A stretch of DNA of 64,000 nucleotides from Pochonia chlamydosporia 170 (lineage: Eukaryota > Ascomycota > Sordariomycetes > Hypocreales > Clavicipitaceae). The notes beneath the pieces are model-generated. The model was not told the DNA's origin. It made no database searches and saw only the letters and a program-made list of their open reading frames with translations. Location of the stretch: assembly GCF_001653235.2 (NCBI RefSeq), contig NC_035790.1, positions 3,906,001-3,970,000 on the forward strand. Reading direction: 5' to 3'. The first letter of the stretch is position 1. The number at the start of each line of letters is the position of its first letter. This document shows positions 45,162 through 56,784 of the stretch, piece by piece. A program made the translations under genes and the position numbers.

Positions 45162-45845
45162 ATGACTGACGCTGAGCTCGATCGCGACTGGGTCCCCAAC
45201 GGACGCCGACCCTTATCGTACGTCTTTTTCCATTGTTTCCTTTGGTTAATGGCCTTGTTCACAGGATGAATTGGCACCATGGCTTTTGATTAGGGGCTAC
45301 AACAAGTTGTCTCCTATTCCACCCCCATCTTGTGCCGGAATGCTAACACATTATCTCCTACTGTAGCACTGTGGCACGCTCCTTCTCCCAAGAATTGATG
45401 GACATCTTCCGCATCGACAATTCCGTTTCTGACCTTGATCAGCAAGTTTCTGAGAGGTATGTCATTACACCTGTTGTTCATGTCTTCACCACTCTCTGTC
45501 TCCGCGCCAACAACCCCATCCCGGCCAAATTGCTAACTTGCACTTCCAAACAGACGCAGCAACGTGGGCAAGAATAACGAGGAACTTGCCAGCCTCGAAG
45601 CCCGTATTCGCGAAATGGAGGATCGCCTCCGTCGCAACCAGGGTGGCAAGCCCGCTGAGCGATCTCAACAAGCTCCCAATGTTCCTCCGCCGCCTCCCCC
45701 AAAGGATGAAAGCAAGTCGCGACCAGGTACGGCTCGCGCCCCTCAGCAAGCACCCAGCTCTGGCAACATGCCCCCCACGCCTGGGGCCAGCGAAGGTGAT
45801 TATTATCTCGTGACCCAGGCTGATTTGGACGACTCATCTCGCTGA
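45162..45845 (+). CDS. Small coiled-coil protein of unknown function, 145 aa
   Basis: Three exons, 45162-45217, 45367-45456 and 45554-45845, keep frame through both introns. The N-terminus is acidic (MTDAELDRDWVPNGRRPLS), then RSFSQELMDIFRIDNSVSDL leads into a coiled coil (NEELASLEARIREMEDRLRR). A Pro/Gln-rich disordered tail ends with DYYLVTQADLDDSSR. The Kozak context (CCATCACCATGAC) and a long CT-rich leader support the start. No signal peptide or membrane segment. I do not recognise a family; the coherent coiled coil across exons 2-3 and good splice signals make it a real gene. Confidence 0.75.
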
Positions 45846-47127
45846 CTTGGTCCGCTTTGGCCCCCATGATAGACGGTGATGCCGAACAGTAAACTGCACC
45901 CAGTCGAATACATGTACGCTCTTTTGGTGCGTTCCGAGCTAGTCCAGCTTTTCGTCATGGGGACCTCAAGTTCTTCTCGCCACGGTACTGAGTATTCCGG
46001 TATACATGACCGGCCACGGACGAACGCAGACTCATATCCTTCAGTCTCCAGCTGAAGAGTGTGAGGCTCACCTTCACCAAGGTTGCATGTATCCGCCCCG
46101 CCTCATCTTGGTAGGGTTCGTGCAAAGGACAACACGTCGATTTTTTCATTTTATGCATGGGTAGGGAGACCACGGATGCGCACACATTATACCACTGCTC
46201 CCTGAATCATTTACATTTATTTCCATTTCGTCACTCGTTTCTGGACGAAATTATCCCCGGCGTTTTAACGGCTTCACGGAACCGATTTTGATGTGCGACT
46301 ATCAGCAACACCAGATAAACCGATTCATTGTACTCGTTGTTTTCTGTCTCTTTTATTAACCCACCGACCAACTTTCTCTCGAGATATCAGTTGCTTTTAC
46401 AGGTTTAGCCCATGCCACTTGGCCGGCTTGGACCGCGTGCACAACCACGGCTATTACAACTCTTTTTAATATGTAGTTGAGGGGACGATGTTAGTTTTTA
46501 CACTTAATTTTCTTCTTCGCGCAACACCGAGGCGGATGCGGACGCGGAGGTGGAGGAAGGCGTAGGGAAACACGCAACGATGTGATGGGAAGAGATGGGG
46601 GAACACGGGAAGGAGATGGACTCTGCTAGAGTGGCGGAAGGGGCGGCAGTTTTTGATGCTTTCAGCCTGGTCGACGAGAGCCAACGGCTTCTGAACTTGT
46701 ATATATCACGACCAGGATGATGGCTATGCTTCAATGTCCATTTCCCCCAGTCATTACTCATCATGCGCTCCATACCCTGCCGTTGGTGGACTAATTTGTA
46801 GTTTGCCTTTCACCAATGTGAGTTCCAACACTGTATCATTACCAGGCGTAAACCTAGTTTGGGAATACTCGGCGCAAACTCTACAATCCACAATCCTAGG
46901 CGTCTTGCAATGTCAATTGCTCAAGTATTGTCTAGTGGCAGTAATGTTTGTAATTGAACGACTAGCTAGTCCACGGGCATACCCGACATGCCCAGTAAGT
47001 CCAAGAAAAAGATACAGACAGGAGAAGGAAAGAAAAGCAATGAAAGTAAAAGTCCGGCGTGACAAAGCCCGTGAATAGTCATCACGCATTTACATTGACA
47101 CGTCGCACAATGTTATGTATGCGTCAT
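45846..47127. other. Intergenic region between convergent genes
   Basis: About 1.28 kb between the small coiled-coil gene and the aspartic protease. No gene supported on either strand. Confidence 0.5.
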
Positions 47128-48539
47128 CTAAACATCATGAAGAATCTTATTGGCCAGCCCGATTCTGTTCTTGTCGACATCAAAGGCCACGAATATAGCT
47201 TTGAGCATAACATCGCCCAGAACAGTCACGTCCATTCCTTTGGAGCTCTGCATGCCGCCCCAACAGAGGGAAGGGCCCTCGTCCACAGGACCGTAGTTAA
47301 GATAGGGTCCGGGTATGCGAAGTACATGTTCTGTGCTGGGGAGCTTAAATAGCAGATCGGGAAGGTCTTGGGCTCCGTCACAAGGGAACTTGTATACCCC
47401 TGAGAGCTGGTCTGATCTCTGGACACCAGGGATAGCTGCCCAGTATCTACTGGCGAGGGGATCAGGCAAGAACATCAGAGAGGTGCCAGTGTCGACAGTG
47501 GCCTGAAACTTGTGATACATCCACATTGGGTTCTTGCCGCGCCAGGCAGTGAGGTCTAGTTCAATATCCCAGTGGGGACTGTCCGGGTTAGAATCCAGCC
47601 AGGAGATGTTTTCTGCGGCCATGGATTTGTTCAAGTGGCCAAAGTCGAAGCGGCTGGTGGCGTTTCGACGCAGGTCAACTGTGAAGACTGGCGACTTTAA
47701 CTGAGATCGGAGGAGGGAGAGAAAAGATGGCGTTGGGGGAGTGATGTTGTTGGGCAATTGTTTCGCTAAACCCATGATGCCGCTGACGCCGACTTCAGTT
47801 TCAAATCGGGGAGCCATGATCTGAGCCGATTCAATGGGGACATGCTTTATTTCGAAACCGCCTAACCGGAGTGTGTCACGATATACAATGCCGGTCGCCG
47901 TGGTTCCATCCACTGCATGACCGTGTAAGCTGTGCTGTAAAGGGCTCGGTGGTACATCAAGGGCGGCAACTCACGGTATTCAACACCCCATACGGCCTTG
48001 CCAATTCGGCTGGATGTGCTTGAATTGTTTGGCAAATATTGCGGTGCCCAGGGACCATTCTGGTTGACCTTGTATATGGAGTCTGATGATTGCACCCAAC
48101 TGTGTTTGTTAGCAGATTCTTTGTCGTTGTGTAGGAGTCGACGCTCATCTTACACATCCGAAGAGCCAGTATCCAATATCATCTTCAACTTTTGAGGAGG
48201 CGTCCCAAATTCGACTTCGGTAATATATGCTTGGTCATTAACCAGCGGCTCAGCCTTCACAGTTGCCTCTGCCACATGTGAGCACTTCACAAAACACGAA
48301 CGGAGCTAGGGCAAAGCTAACGAACCTCCTTCAAAAGCCATGTTGGACTCTAGCGCAGGCTTCTCCTTGCCCCAGCGATTATGAGCGGCCTTCCAGTCGC
48401 TTAAAAAGTTCCTCTTCTCCTGCTTGGGCTTTGCCTCCAATGAAAAGTATCCTAGTCCATCGTCGTGGACGGGCCCTGAGAGAGCGGCACCAAGCGTCTG
48501 GGCAACAAACACAGTCGCGAGAATGAGAACGGTCCGCAT
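47128..48539 (-). CDS. Secreted pepsin-like aspartic protease (family A1)
   Basis: Four exons on the minus strand, 48539-48326, 48268-48154, 48099-47975 and 47912-47128, give 412 aa. MRTVLILATVFVAQTLGAAL is a signal peptide; a basic propeptide runs to about residue 80. The first catalytic Asp is D104 in LKMILDTGSSDVWV, the second D292 in FQATVDTGTSLMFLP. The intervening flap region (GTTATGIVYRDTLRLGGF) and a C-terminal GDVMLKAIFVAFDVDKNRIG are typical, and two cysteines (KFPCDGA and SLCWGG) form the usual late disulfide. There is no GPI signal, so it should be secreted rather than a yapsin. The splice after exon 2 falls inside the codon just after DTGSSD. The first donor is GTTCGT, weaker than the others. 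Confidence 0.93.
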
Positions 48540-49511
48540 GTTTCTCGACGACGGAATTCAGAAACTTCGTGGACAGAGTTGGATGATGGTGATTTGAAAA
48601 GTGGTAAGGAACCAAAAGAGTGAATATGTGAGTAGTTAAACGACTGTGAGGGTTGTGGAAAGACCGGCAACTCTGTAGGAGATGAATTGTTGGTGTGGTA
48701 TTCGGAAATGAAGGGAGCCGCAAAATGTGGCCAGGTGATGGACAGAAAAAGAGAACCAGACAATAGATATATAAAGCCAGTCTGTACAATTGGACATTGA
48801 GCTGGCAGACAGACGGTGCTGTGAAAACTGCAGGAGCGAGTGAATCAGCTGGCGGCAACTGCCAAGCGTAAATTGGACCTGCAAATAAATTCTGCCCATG
48901 TCTGGCAGGCGGACATACATTTTCACAGCTTCAATCGTTCCATTGTGAATCTTGTGCGTTTTGAACCACCCATTGTACCTAGACTGCTTCGTATTCAGCT
49001 TGCATGCGTCCATTACAATTAACACTGATCACTCTCATAGTGTCTTTTCTTGCTAGCTCTGTTCCAAATAGAGTATCTGGAGCTTGTAAGATGCTTTGTA
49101 CTCTGTCCAAGCCGTGTTATTGCATGAACTTGTGTGATGACTTTTCGTCCGACCTGTGCGACATGTATACAGGAATATGGAAGAGTCGGCCGACAAATCG
49201 AACACTCGCATCACGCAGCATTCTCTTGCATACTATGCGGTGCCACTCTATACTTGGAGGTAGATGATATTTCCAGACAGGGGCAGACATAATTCTTGTT
49301 TAATGGGACTTAATAGTTGTAAGCACACTCGTAAACAGCCTTTTAGACAAACACATCACAGCGAACTGGCATTTCACTCATCCTCAGTTTACAGGTTACT
49401 CTTCCGGATATGCAGGCAAATAGTCTACCGCTTTATGGTCTATTCATATGCTTCTCAGCTTTTGATACATGTATACATCTCAATCATGGCAACTTAAAAA
49501 GATCCCCCACA
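48540..49511. other. Intergenic region between aspartic protease and LHS1 3' end
   Basis: About 970 bp holding the protease promoter on the left and the LHS1 3' flank on the right. No gene supported. Confidence 0.5.
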
Positions 49512-52511
49512 CTACAGCTCGTCATGGCCTGGCTTGTCGCCATTTGTCTTCTCCTTCTCCTTTCCAGCCTTTTCGGGCTTCTTCTCCTTTTCCATAGCCT
49601 TTATCTTCTCCAACATCTCTTCAAGCTGCTCGCTAGTGAAACGCTGGCCCTGGAAGTCCTCGAAGTCCTCACCAGTCTTTGACTTGCCCTTCTTGATGTT
49701 CTTGGCGGCCTTCTTCGCCTTGCCTCCAAATGACTTGGCTCCCTTGAGGGCTAGATCTAGGCTCACCTTGTCGAGCTTCTTGATCTTTTCAGTGATGTCT
49801 TTGACCAGGAGGACGGGGTTGGCGGTGATGGGTAACTTCTCCTGCTTGGGCTCCATCTCAATGAGCCAGTCCTTGGTAGTCTTGAGAACCGTTTCCAGCT
49901 CCTTCAGCTCTTCTTTTTTAAAGAGCGGCGGAATGGGACCAACCGGCTCCTCAGGCTCATTCTTCTTCTTCGTGTCCTTGGCGTCGTCATCCTCCAGGCC
50001 GTCAAATTCACTAGTGGCACTCTCTGTCGAGGCAGATGTGGTTGATGACCCACTGGCGCTGGCAGAGGCAGACGTGGCTTGCCACTCCTCATATTCCGAG
50101 ATTTGCTTGTGTATCGAATCGACATACTCGGTAATTCGCTTTATAGAATCCTTCAAAGTCTTTATTCTCTCGGGCCGGTTTTCTGCCTCTTGGATTCTGC
50201 TCTGGATAGGCACGACGATATCTTGAAGAGTCTTCAACTTAGCCTTGAAAACTTCCTTGGCAGCCTCAGCTCCATCTTCATATAACCAGTCGCCGATCTC
50301 GCTAGCTTTCTTGGACAACTCAGAGCGTTCCCTCTCTGTGGACGCGCCGACAAAAGACTCTCCCTCTAGGAGATCGCGAATTTTGTATGTGTAACCTTCA
50401 AGCTGGTTGAGAGCCTCCTCACGCTGGAATCTGGCCTTGTCAGAGGCCGCAAATGCCTTAAGTCTGTCCTTGACCTTGGCTAACTCCGTCTTGGTCAAAA
50501 GAGGGACACCGGCCTTTTCCAATGTAATTTCCACGGGAATGGAGACGATCTGTTTCTGCTTGACTTCCCTCACCTCCTCGCTGGGAGCAGCTGACTCGGT
50601 AGAGCTGGACGCTGTCGTAGAGTCGGACGCTGTGGTCGAGGTGGTGGACGACTTTGCATCTTCCTTCAGAATCTCCTTGGAACCTTCAGACTCTTGCGAC
50701 TCGGTATTCTTATCATCGCCCTGAAGAGGCTTCTGGTCCTTCTTTCCGAAACCAAACAAGTTTTTGACACCATCAACAATACGTTCCTTTACCGTCACCT
50801 CAGCCTCGCACTCCATAGCAGCCCTAACAACCTGAACTTCTCCGTTCTCGGTACGCAACTTGACGCCAAGCTTGAAGACAATTTCAGATTCCACACACGA
50901 AGGGTATTTCTCCTTCAGGGCAGCTACTGTCGCAGTAAGGTTCTTGGTAGACAAGGATGCGACGTTCTTGTCAACGTCACCGACTTGTTGATAAAAGGTA
51001 AGAGCAAAGTCTTGGTGATCATTGAACGTCATCTCCTTGGGAGAGCCACCCATGGGTGAGATTGCGGTCCAGAGGCGTTGTCTCTTCTCGCCACTGGCAC
51101 GCTTCAAGCCTGTGGCGTACATGGGGCCCTCAGAGATTCTGATCTCCTTGACTCGGAAGCTAGGGCTCAGCTCTGCGGCACGGAAGCCAGCACCAAAAAC
51201 GGCAGCTTCATCGGAGTTGACATTGGATCGAATCTTATCAGCAGACCCAGCGGCTTGTTCAAGGGCCTTCTGGACAAAGGGAGTGCGAGTTGCACCGCCG
51301 TGTAAAATGATGGAAGTGAGATCGCCTAATTCGATACCAGATATCTTGACGGCGTCGCTAATGACGACTCCAATTCTCTCGGCGTGAGCCGCGGCCATGG
51401 ACTCAAAGTCGGCACGGGCAAGCTTGTACTTGAAGTCGACTTCCTCGTAGAGTCCCTCAAAGCTAGCGTGAGTGTTCTGGTTGGCGCTAAGAACATGTCG
51501 AAGTCGCTCAGCCTCCTTGGCCAGTTTAGCCATTGTCCGTCCGTGGGCAGTGACACCCTGAACTGTTGCTGAAATCTTTTGCGCGCCCTTGGATTCGACA
51601 AACTGCGAAACCATATCGTCCATAATCAGGTAGTTCAGGGAATCACCACCAAGGGTCTTATCCCAACCGCTGCCAAGGACCTGAACCTCTTGGACAGTCT
51701 TGTTGTACTTTCCAACATCCTTGACGGTACGGCTCTGGAAGCGCATGACAGACGCACTGGTAGAACCGGCGCCCATGTCGAAGACCAAGTGGTACTCAGG
51801 CTTCTCGCCTGCGTTGATGTTAGGGAATTGACGGCTGGTGGCATAGTTTAAGCCGACGGCCAAACCGTCGCTGACCAGACTAAGGACCTTGAGGCCGGCT
51901 AAATCGGCTGCCAACTGGACAGCGCGCTTCTCCTCGATAGTGTAGAAGGGAGGAACTGTGAGTACAATGGAACGCACGGAGGAACCATCGCCAGCTGCCG
52001 CTTCAGCGTTCTTCTGTACACTCTGGAGCTCCATGGCCAGCAGTTCCTCTACCAACAATGCATCCTCCTCCGCTGTCAATGTCTTGGTCTTGAAAGCGGG
52101 AGTGCCTCTGCTGCTATGAGCTTGCAGTTGAAGAGCTGGATGACGGGCAGCATATTCTTTTACAGAGGCATCGTCGATCGGAAGGCCTAGGAGTGTCTTC
52201 AAGTTGGGGTAGACTTCGCCGGGGAAGCGAGCCGCGAGGGCCATGGCATCCGCGCCATAGGATCGTTCCGGAAATTGACCGGCTGTAGGGCCGCTCTTGG
52301 ATGGTTTGAATGCGACTGCGGAGGTTTCTTTTCGTCGGGAGTCTTTCGTCAGGACAATCTCGAGAGGGATACCCGGCTTCACCAAAGCAGCCTTGATATA
52401 TTCAGTCCCGAGATCAACACCAAGAACGGCACCGGCCGCAAAAACATTGGCGGAGAAGAAGAACAGGGCTCCGAGGAGCATCATCAGTGGCGACGGCCTT
52501 GACGTCGCCAT
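49512..52511 (-). CDS. LHS1: ER-lumen Hsp70-like chaperone Lhs1 (GRP170/HYOU1 family)
   Basis: Intronless 999-aa frame. Lhs1 is the nucleotide exchange factor for BiP/Kar2 and a holdase in the ER lumen, important for protein translocation. It has a signal peptide (LLGALFFFSANVFAAGAV), an actin-fold ATPase domain starting GVDLGTEYIKAALVKPG, with phosphate-loop segments HLVFDMGAGSTSASVM and ILHGGATRTPFVQKALE. A substrate-binding region follows, then a long acidic Ser/Thr/Glu loop (about 600-670), a helical bundle with KLKTLQDIVVPIQSRIQEAE, and a Lys/Glu-rich tail ending GHDEL. HDEL at the very end is the fungal ER-retention signal. The size and long acidic insertion separate it from BiP (about 670 aa). 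Confidence 0.95.
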   Translation of the reverse strand: MATSRPSPLMMLLGALFFFSANVFAAGAVLGVDLGTEYIKAALVKPGIPLEIVLTKDSRRKETSAVAFKPSKSGPTAGQFPERSYGADAMALAARFPGEVYPNLKTLLGLPIDDASVKEYAARHPALQLQAHSSRGTPAFKTKTLTAEEDALLVEELLAMELQSVQKNAEAAAGDGSSVRSIVLTVPPFYTIEEKRAVQLAADLAGLKVLSLVSDGLAVGLNYATSRQFPNINAGEKPEYHLVFDMGAGSTSASVMRFQSRTVKDVGKYNKTVQEVQVLGSGWDKTLGGDSLNYLIMDDMVSQFVESKGAQKISATVQGVTAHGRTMAKLAKEAERLRHVLSANQNTHASFEGLYEEVDFKYKLARADFESMAAAHAERIGVVISDAVKISGIELGDLTSIILHGGATRTPFVQKALEQAAGSADKIRSNVNSDEAAVFGAGFRAAELSPSFRVKEIRISEGPMYATGLKRASGEKRQRLWTAISPMGGSPKEMTFNDHQDFALTFYQQVGDVDKNVASLSTKNLTATVAALKEKYPSCVESEIVFKLGVKLRTENGEVQVVRAAMECEAEVTVKERIVDGVKNLFGFGKKDQKPLQGDDKNTESQESEGSKEILKEDAKSSTTSTTASDSTTASSSTESAAPSEEVREVKQKQIVSIPVEITLEKAGVPLLTKTELAKVKDRLKAFAASDKARFQREEALNQLEGYTYKIRDLLEGESFVGASTERERSELSKKASEIGDWLYEDGAEAAKEVFKAKLKTLQDIVVPIQSRIQEAENRPERIKTLKDSIKRITEYVDSIHKQISEYEEWQATSASASASGSSTTSASTESATSEFDGLEDDDAKDTKKKNEPEEPVGPIPPLFKKEELKELETVLKTTKDWLIEMEPKQEKLPITANPVLLVKDITEKIKKLDKVSLDLALKGAKSFGGKAKKAAKNIKKGKSKTGEDFEDFQGQRFTSEQLEEMLEKIKAMEKEKKPEKAGKEKEKTNGDKPGHDEL

Positions 52512-53512
52512 GGTGGGTGGTTTTTGAAATTGTTCTCGATCAGCAGCTCATCAAGTGTGCGTTGGCAGTGACTTGGGCTAGAGACAGGTCGGTGTGAGCA
52601 GCAGGTCGAGTGCAGTATCAAGCACAACTATGCGCTATGGGTATAAACAACAAAGGGAAGAAAAGAGTAGAAATAAATAATGGAATCCAAATAGTCTCCA
52701 ACCCGGGGCAGTCGGTCGAGATAAATGGCCAAGGTTGCTGCAGTTGAGCAATTGCCAACGTCTAACTTTTTGAAGAGGTAGATGTGGCCTCTGCAACGTG
52801 TTAGTGGAAGTTTGAGGTCAACTGGTGGTCTGTTGTCACCTTTGGGTTGGTGCGTGGACGGGCCAATGCGACAGGGGAATTGACAAAGAGGACAACTTGC
52901 AGCCATGAACCAGCCTTTGTCTTGTCATTGCTCAGAGCCAGCCGACCAATACTAGCGAAGCCCCTCTCCAATCCACTGCCGAGCGTTGAGCGTTGGCCTG
53001 CAAGGCTGAGGAAATGGCCAGATAAGAATTTCAGGACCCACAGGAAGCTCCGATAAGGGTCTGGGTGGGTCCAACATTTACGGCGTCAACGGCCAGTCCG
53101 TTGCTAAGTCTACTGGCGAGAGTTACACCTGACACGGACAAATCTCAGTGACCTGTATACCATCATCATGCACGTCGTATATTCTCATATGCTTTTTTCC
53201 CTATTGATACAAAACCTGTCAAACCGCCTGCTTTGCTTCCACATCTCGGAGTCACCATCCAGGCCTCTTATGCCCACCTAGACCTCCTAAATATCTCCAG
53301 AATGCAACCTGAAAGGCCAAAACACTCAGAAAGATCAATGCGATGCAATGCAATGCAATTCCCAAAGCCCACTGTGATATCCCCTCTTAAAACTGGCTAA
53401 AAATCTGCGTAACGCCGCCATGACATGATGTACAATTAGTCTCTTGCGAGATGTGCTGGGGTGCAAGCACACGTATTGTCGTCCATAATCAGACGCCTTT
53501 GAGAAGACGTAT
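52512..53512. other. Intergenic region, LHS1 promoter and YAG7-like 3' flank
   Basis: About 1.0 kb without a supportable gene. It includes a short RATGC tandem repeat at 53337-53356. Confidence 0.5.
53337..53356. repeat. RATGC tandem repeat
   Basis: Four pentamers (AATGC, GATGC, AATGC, AATGC) in tandem. Minor microsatellite near the 3' end of the Yag7-like gene. Confidence 0.7.
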
Positions 53513-55084
53513 TTAAGACTCTTCGTTTCGACGGGGTCGAGAGGGCATTCCGCCACGTCCTCGTCCACGTCCACGGCCGTCCCCACGGTGACCACCGCGG
53601 CCACGATGCTCCCCTCGCCCGCCTCGACCACGCCAGTTGCCACCACCCTCACGCTCTGGGCGAGTCTTGTTGCGCTGGACCTGGTGAAATCCGTCGTTGC
53701 CGTCAGACTAAAAGTTGAGTTAGAATGTTTCCCTCATCAACAATCCTACGTTGTGCAGCATATGGTCAAACTTACGGGTTTAGCTGGGTCTGGCTGTTCG
53801 TCAGCCCAAGACTGCGTATTGACGGTTGCAGCGGGCGTAGCGGCCAGACCAGTTTCTGTCTCGGATGGGTCTCGTGGGATCTTAACATCTACCCATTCCT
53901 GTGAAGCCGAAAGGCCAGCATCGGCATCCCAGTGACTCTCAGCCACGGCATTAGCGGCATCGTCAGAAACATTGGCATTAGCATGTCCGTTGGTAGCCTC
54001 GACAGCCTTCTCCGTAGTTGGAGCAGAGACATCGGTATCGGCAAGCTCAGTTGCTGCAGCGTTTGCCACAGTGGGATCTGTAACTACCTCAGTAGGGCCG
54101 TCTCCCTCAGCAGGCTGGGCTACTTCGGAATGGAAAGGAGCCTGCGCAAGTGTCTTGACGACAGAGTCTAGTTTGCATTAGTGACAACCGCAATATCAAA
54201 CGGAAATGTGGATCAACCATGGGGAAGAACACTTACAGGTAGTCTGCAGTGGTTCTCCAGGCACGCTAAGAACCTTATCGTCAGAACCATCCACGAGCTT
54301 CAGCATGGATGCAACTGCAGTGTCATCCCCAGCATAGATAGCCAAAAGAACACCCTCAATAGCCTGATTTTCGTCCAACTCGGGATCGGCAGCATCCTCA
54401 CGGCGGTAGGCAGCAAGGCGCAAAAACTGAGATAGGACAAGGAGCTTCTCTTTTGTAGATTTCTCAAAAGCAGCCTCGGCTTCGCTCACAGCATCGGCCT
54501 TGGCCTTTTCCACGGATTTCTCCCACTCGGCCTTTTCGGTTGAGGCTCGTGAGCGGTATTGGTCATGGACCTTTTGGTACTGCGCAAGCTGCTCCTCAGC
54601 CTGAGTAACCTGGGCTTGAAGAGCAGGCTTCTTCAGAATCTGCGCCTTTTGGTCTGTGTTGATGATCCTGGAGGCAACCAACTCATCAAGAGATTTGCCA
54701 GCGTGCTGGCTGAGAAGCGCATCGGTCTTTGAGGCATTGGTCTGGGAGATGGCGTGTTAGCTCCTGAGCACCTCGCTTGTTGAAGGGGCAAAGTCTATGA
54801 ATGCAGCTTGCGGCCGGTTACGGGTGTAGAAACTCACGATCTTCTTGTTGAGATTACGGATGTTCCTGTTAGAGCTCCTGTTAGTGACGTGGAGTTTTTG
54901 GCATGCAGGTTGGGGGGGCATACTTCTGCAACTCCTTGATATAAGGGCTTTCGAAGCCGTCGTCCTGGGAGTCGGCTGCAGCACCAGACCCTACACTCGG
55001 GGCAGGAGACTCGGCACGCTGAGCGGCGATGGTATTCTTCTTCTTGGAGCCCTTAGGGCCGGATTGGGTTGCAGCGGCAGCCAT
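53513..55084 (-). CDS. Yag7-like protein, 426 aa
   Basis: Five exons on the minus strand: 55084-54924, 54865-54838 (28 nt), 54741-54237, 54167-53776 and 53707-53513. The N-terminus is Ala/Ser/Lys-rich with KGSKKKNT. Then comes SPYIKELQKNIRNLNKKITN and KSLDELVASRIINTDQKAQI, the conserved Yag7-type helical start. A long coiled coil (QAEEQLAQYQKVHDQYRSRA) and a helical domain (EKLLVLSQFLRLAAYRREDA, EGVLLAIYAGDDTAVASMLK) match the dimerisation region of this fungal family. The C-terminal part is Ala/Glu-rich and ends in an RGG-like Arg/Gly tract, suggesting RNA contact. The function of Yag7 is poorly known. Splice signals are good throughout, with a CTAAC branch site before exon 3. Confidence 0.8.
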
Positions 55085-56041
55085 TTCTGAGGTTGGTTCA
55101 GTGCAAGGAATGGGATGGAGATCGTCGAGTTGTCGCAAACGAGGGTTTGGTGGATGACGATGCGCGAGCTATCGATATTCTTACCACAGTTGGTAACTAA
55201 ATATTATCTGAAATACGAGTATGAAAAGATGCACCGTGGCAGGAGGTAGTCGATTGAGAGATGAAAAGATGACAGGGTTTCGGTGATTGTCAGGTCGAGA
55301 GAGGAGAGAGGAGGGCTGGCTTGAAGTTGTTCAAGAGATGTGGAGGTTGACCGTCTGCGCTGCACTTCACTGCTGGTCTTGGCTGATGCATTCAATTTTC
55401 GGAGCCTGATGGTGTGGGACCAGATGAGACTGGCCAGACCTGACCCCTGTGCCGGGGACGCCTAACCCCAACTTGACACTTGGGGTGAGCTGTGCCAACA
55501 CGGCAAGTAGTTCTAGAATCAGAGAGAATCACGGCGTCAATCGTGAATCACTGATGGAGATGCAGCTGCATGGAGGCTCAATTGCACTATTTTGCACTAT
55601 TTCGGTAGAGAATGGTATTTGTGCATTGTTTTCTCATCAGATTCACAGCAAAAACCACGAATTGACATATGTAAACGCTTGCATTTTCTCTTTGTTTGCC
55701 ATCAAGCGTGGTCTCGTGCCCATCCCGGTCCGTCCGTCCCCTCAACTCAGCTCTGACGGAACGGCACCACCAACACGGCTGGTCGCCTTCAAAGCCTTTT
55801 GCTGAAGTTGCTGTTCATGTTGTGAGAGCACATCGAGCACCTAGTATCCGCCGCGCCGCGCTGCAGAGAACGTGTGTCTTGACGGAGCTGCCATCCATTT
55901 CCATCTGGCGTGTATCCCTCTATCATGTTGGTTTGCATGTTGGCTGGCTCTGTTGGGGCTGTGGCATCTGCCACCGCCCATCTCATTGTTTGGCTTGTGG
56001 CTCCGGTTGAAATTTGACAGACAAATTATCATTTGTTCATC
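55085..56041. other. Intergenic region between YAG7-like promoter and CENP-W 3' end
   Basis: About 960 bp. Short open frames on both strands overlap each other and resemble no family. A GACCAGATGAGACTGGCC/CCAGACCTGACC stretch occurs near 55420-55445. Confidence 0.45.
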
Positions 56042-56445
56042 TCAACCTTTGAATTTAGCGAGCGTGTCCTGTGTCTCTGTTAGCCGTGCATCCACCCATG
56101 CATGTAATCGGAGCAACGGGCGAGCATACTCGGGTCACTTTGTTTACACTTCTGGCTGTCAAGCCTCGCTCACCGGATTGCTTGGCGTAGATGGCAGCTT
56201 CTTTGACAAGTCTGATAACCTAGTTAGTTTTTAAGAAGCAAAAACACATTGGCGACGCGTACGTACGTTTCCATGAAGAGGACGTAGTTCAAGAATATCT
56301 GCCCTAGTTAGTGAGTTGATTCACTGTTGATTTGGCGCGCCTTGCTCACTGTGACGTCTGCATTTTTCTTCACATTCATGTTGGAGTGCGCCTTGATAAT
56401 CTTCTTCACGGTCGCCCGTGGATATGCCTTTTTTCCAAGAGCCAT
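56042..56445 (-). CDS. CENP-W-type histone-fold kinetochore protein, 78 aa
   Basis: Four exons on the minus strand, 56445-56350, 56298-56267, 56211-56130 and 56068-56042, give only 78 residues. The protein starts MALGKKAYPRATVKKI, continues with NVKKNADVTIFLNYVLFMET and LVKEAAIYAKQSGERGLTAR, and ends SVNKVTRDTLAKFKG. That is a minimal histone fold with the spacing of fungal CENP-W, which pairs with CENP-T in the inner kinetochore. Every intron is short (44-61 bp) and three have CTAAC branch sites. Another small histone-fold protein is possible. No single open frame reveals the gene, so it is easily missed. It diverges from the prefoldin gene by 339 bp. Confidence 0.75.
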
Positions 56446-56784
56446 CGCTGAAGATATATAAGGCAACGATGTTGGCAGAATCAATGAGTTGATGGAAGAT
56501 CGTTGCTATCAAACAGTGGCCGCGTTGATAAGACGGATTGATGCCCGTCGCCATCGCGGGTGGGAATAAGTGGGGCGACCATTTTCAGGACTTGTAGGAC
56601 GACAGTATGAATTTGGACAAATTACTGTAATGTCACACAGTACGGAACCACCCCGCCACAAGTCTGGAGCTCGTTGGGATAAATCACAGCTTCTTGTTAC
56701 ATCGAGGGGTCATCATTTGCCGACGATATCTAGCACAGTTTGAACCGCTCTACACGAGCTGATTCCTGTGGGCTAGTCCGTATA
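56446..56784. promoter_or_regulatory. Shared promoter region of CENP-W and prefoldin 4 genes
   Basis: A 339-bp head-to-head gap between start codons with no coding frame. Both genes belong to basic cell functions. Confidence 0.45.
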
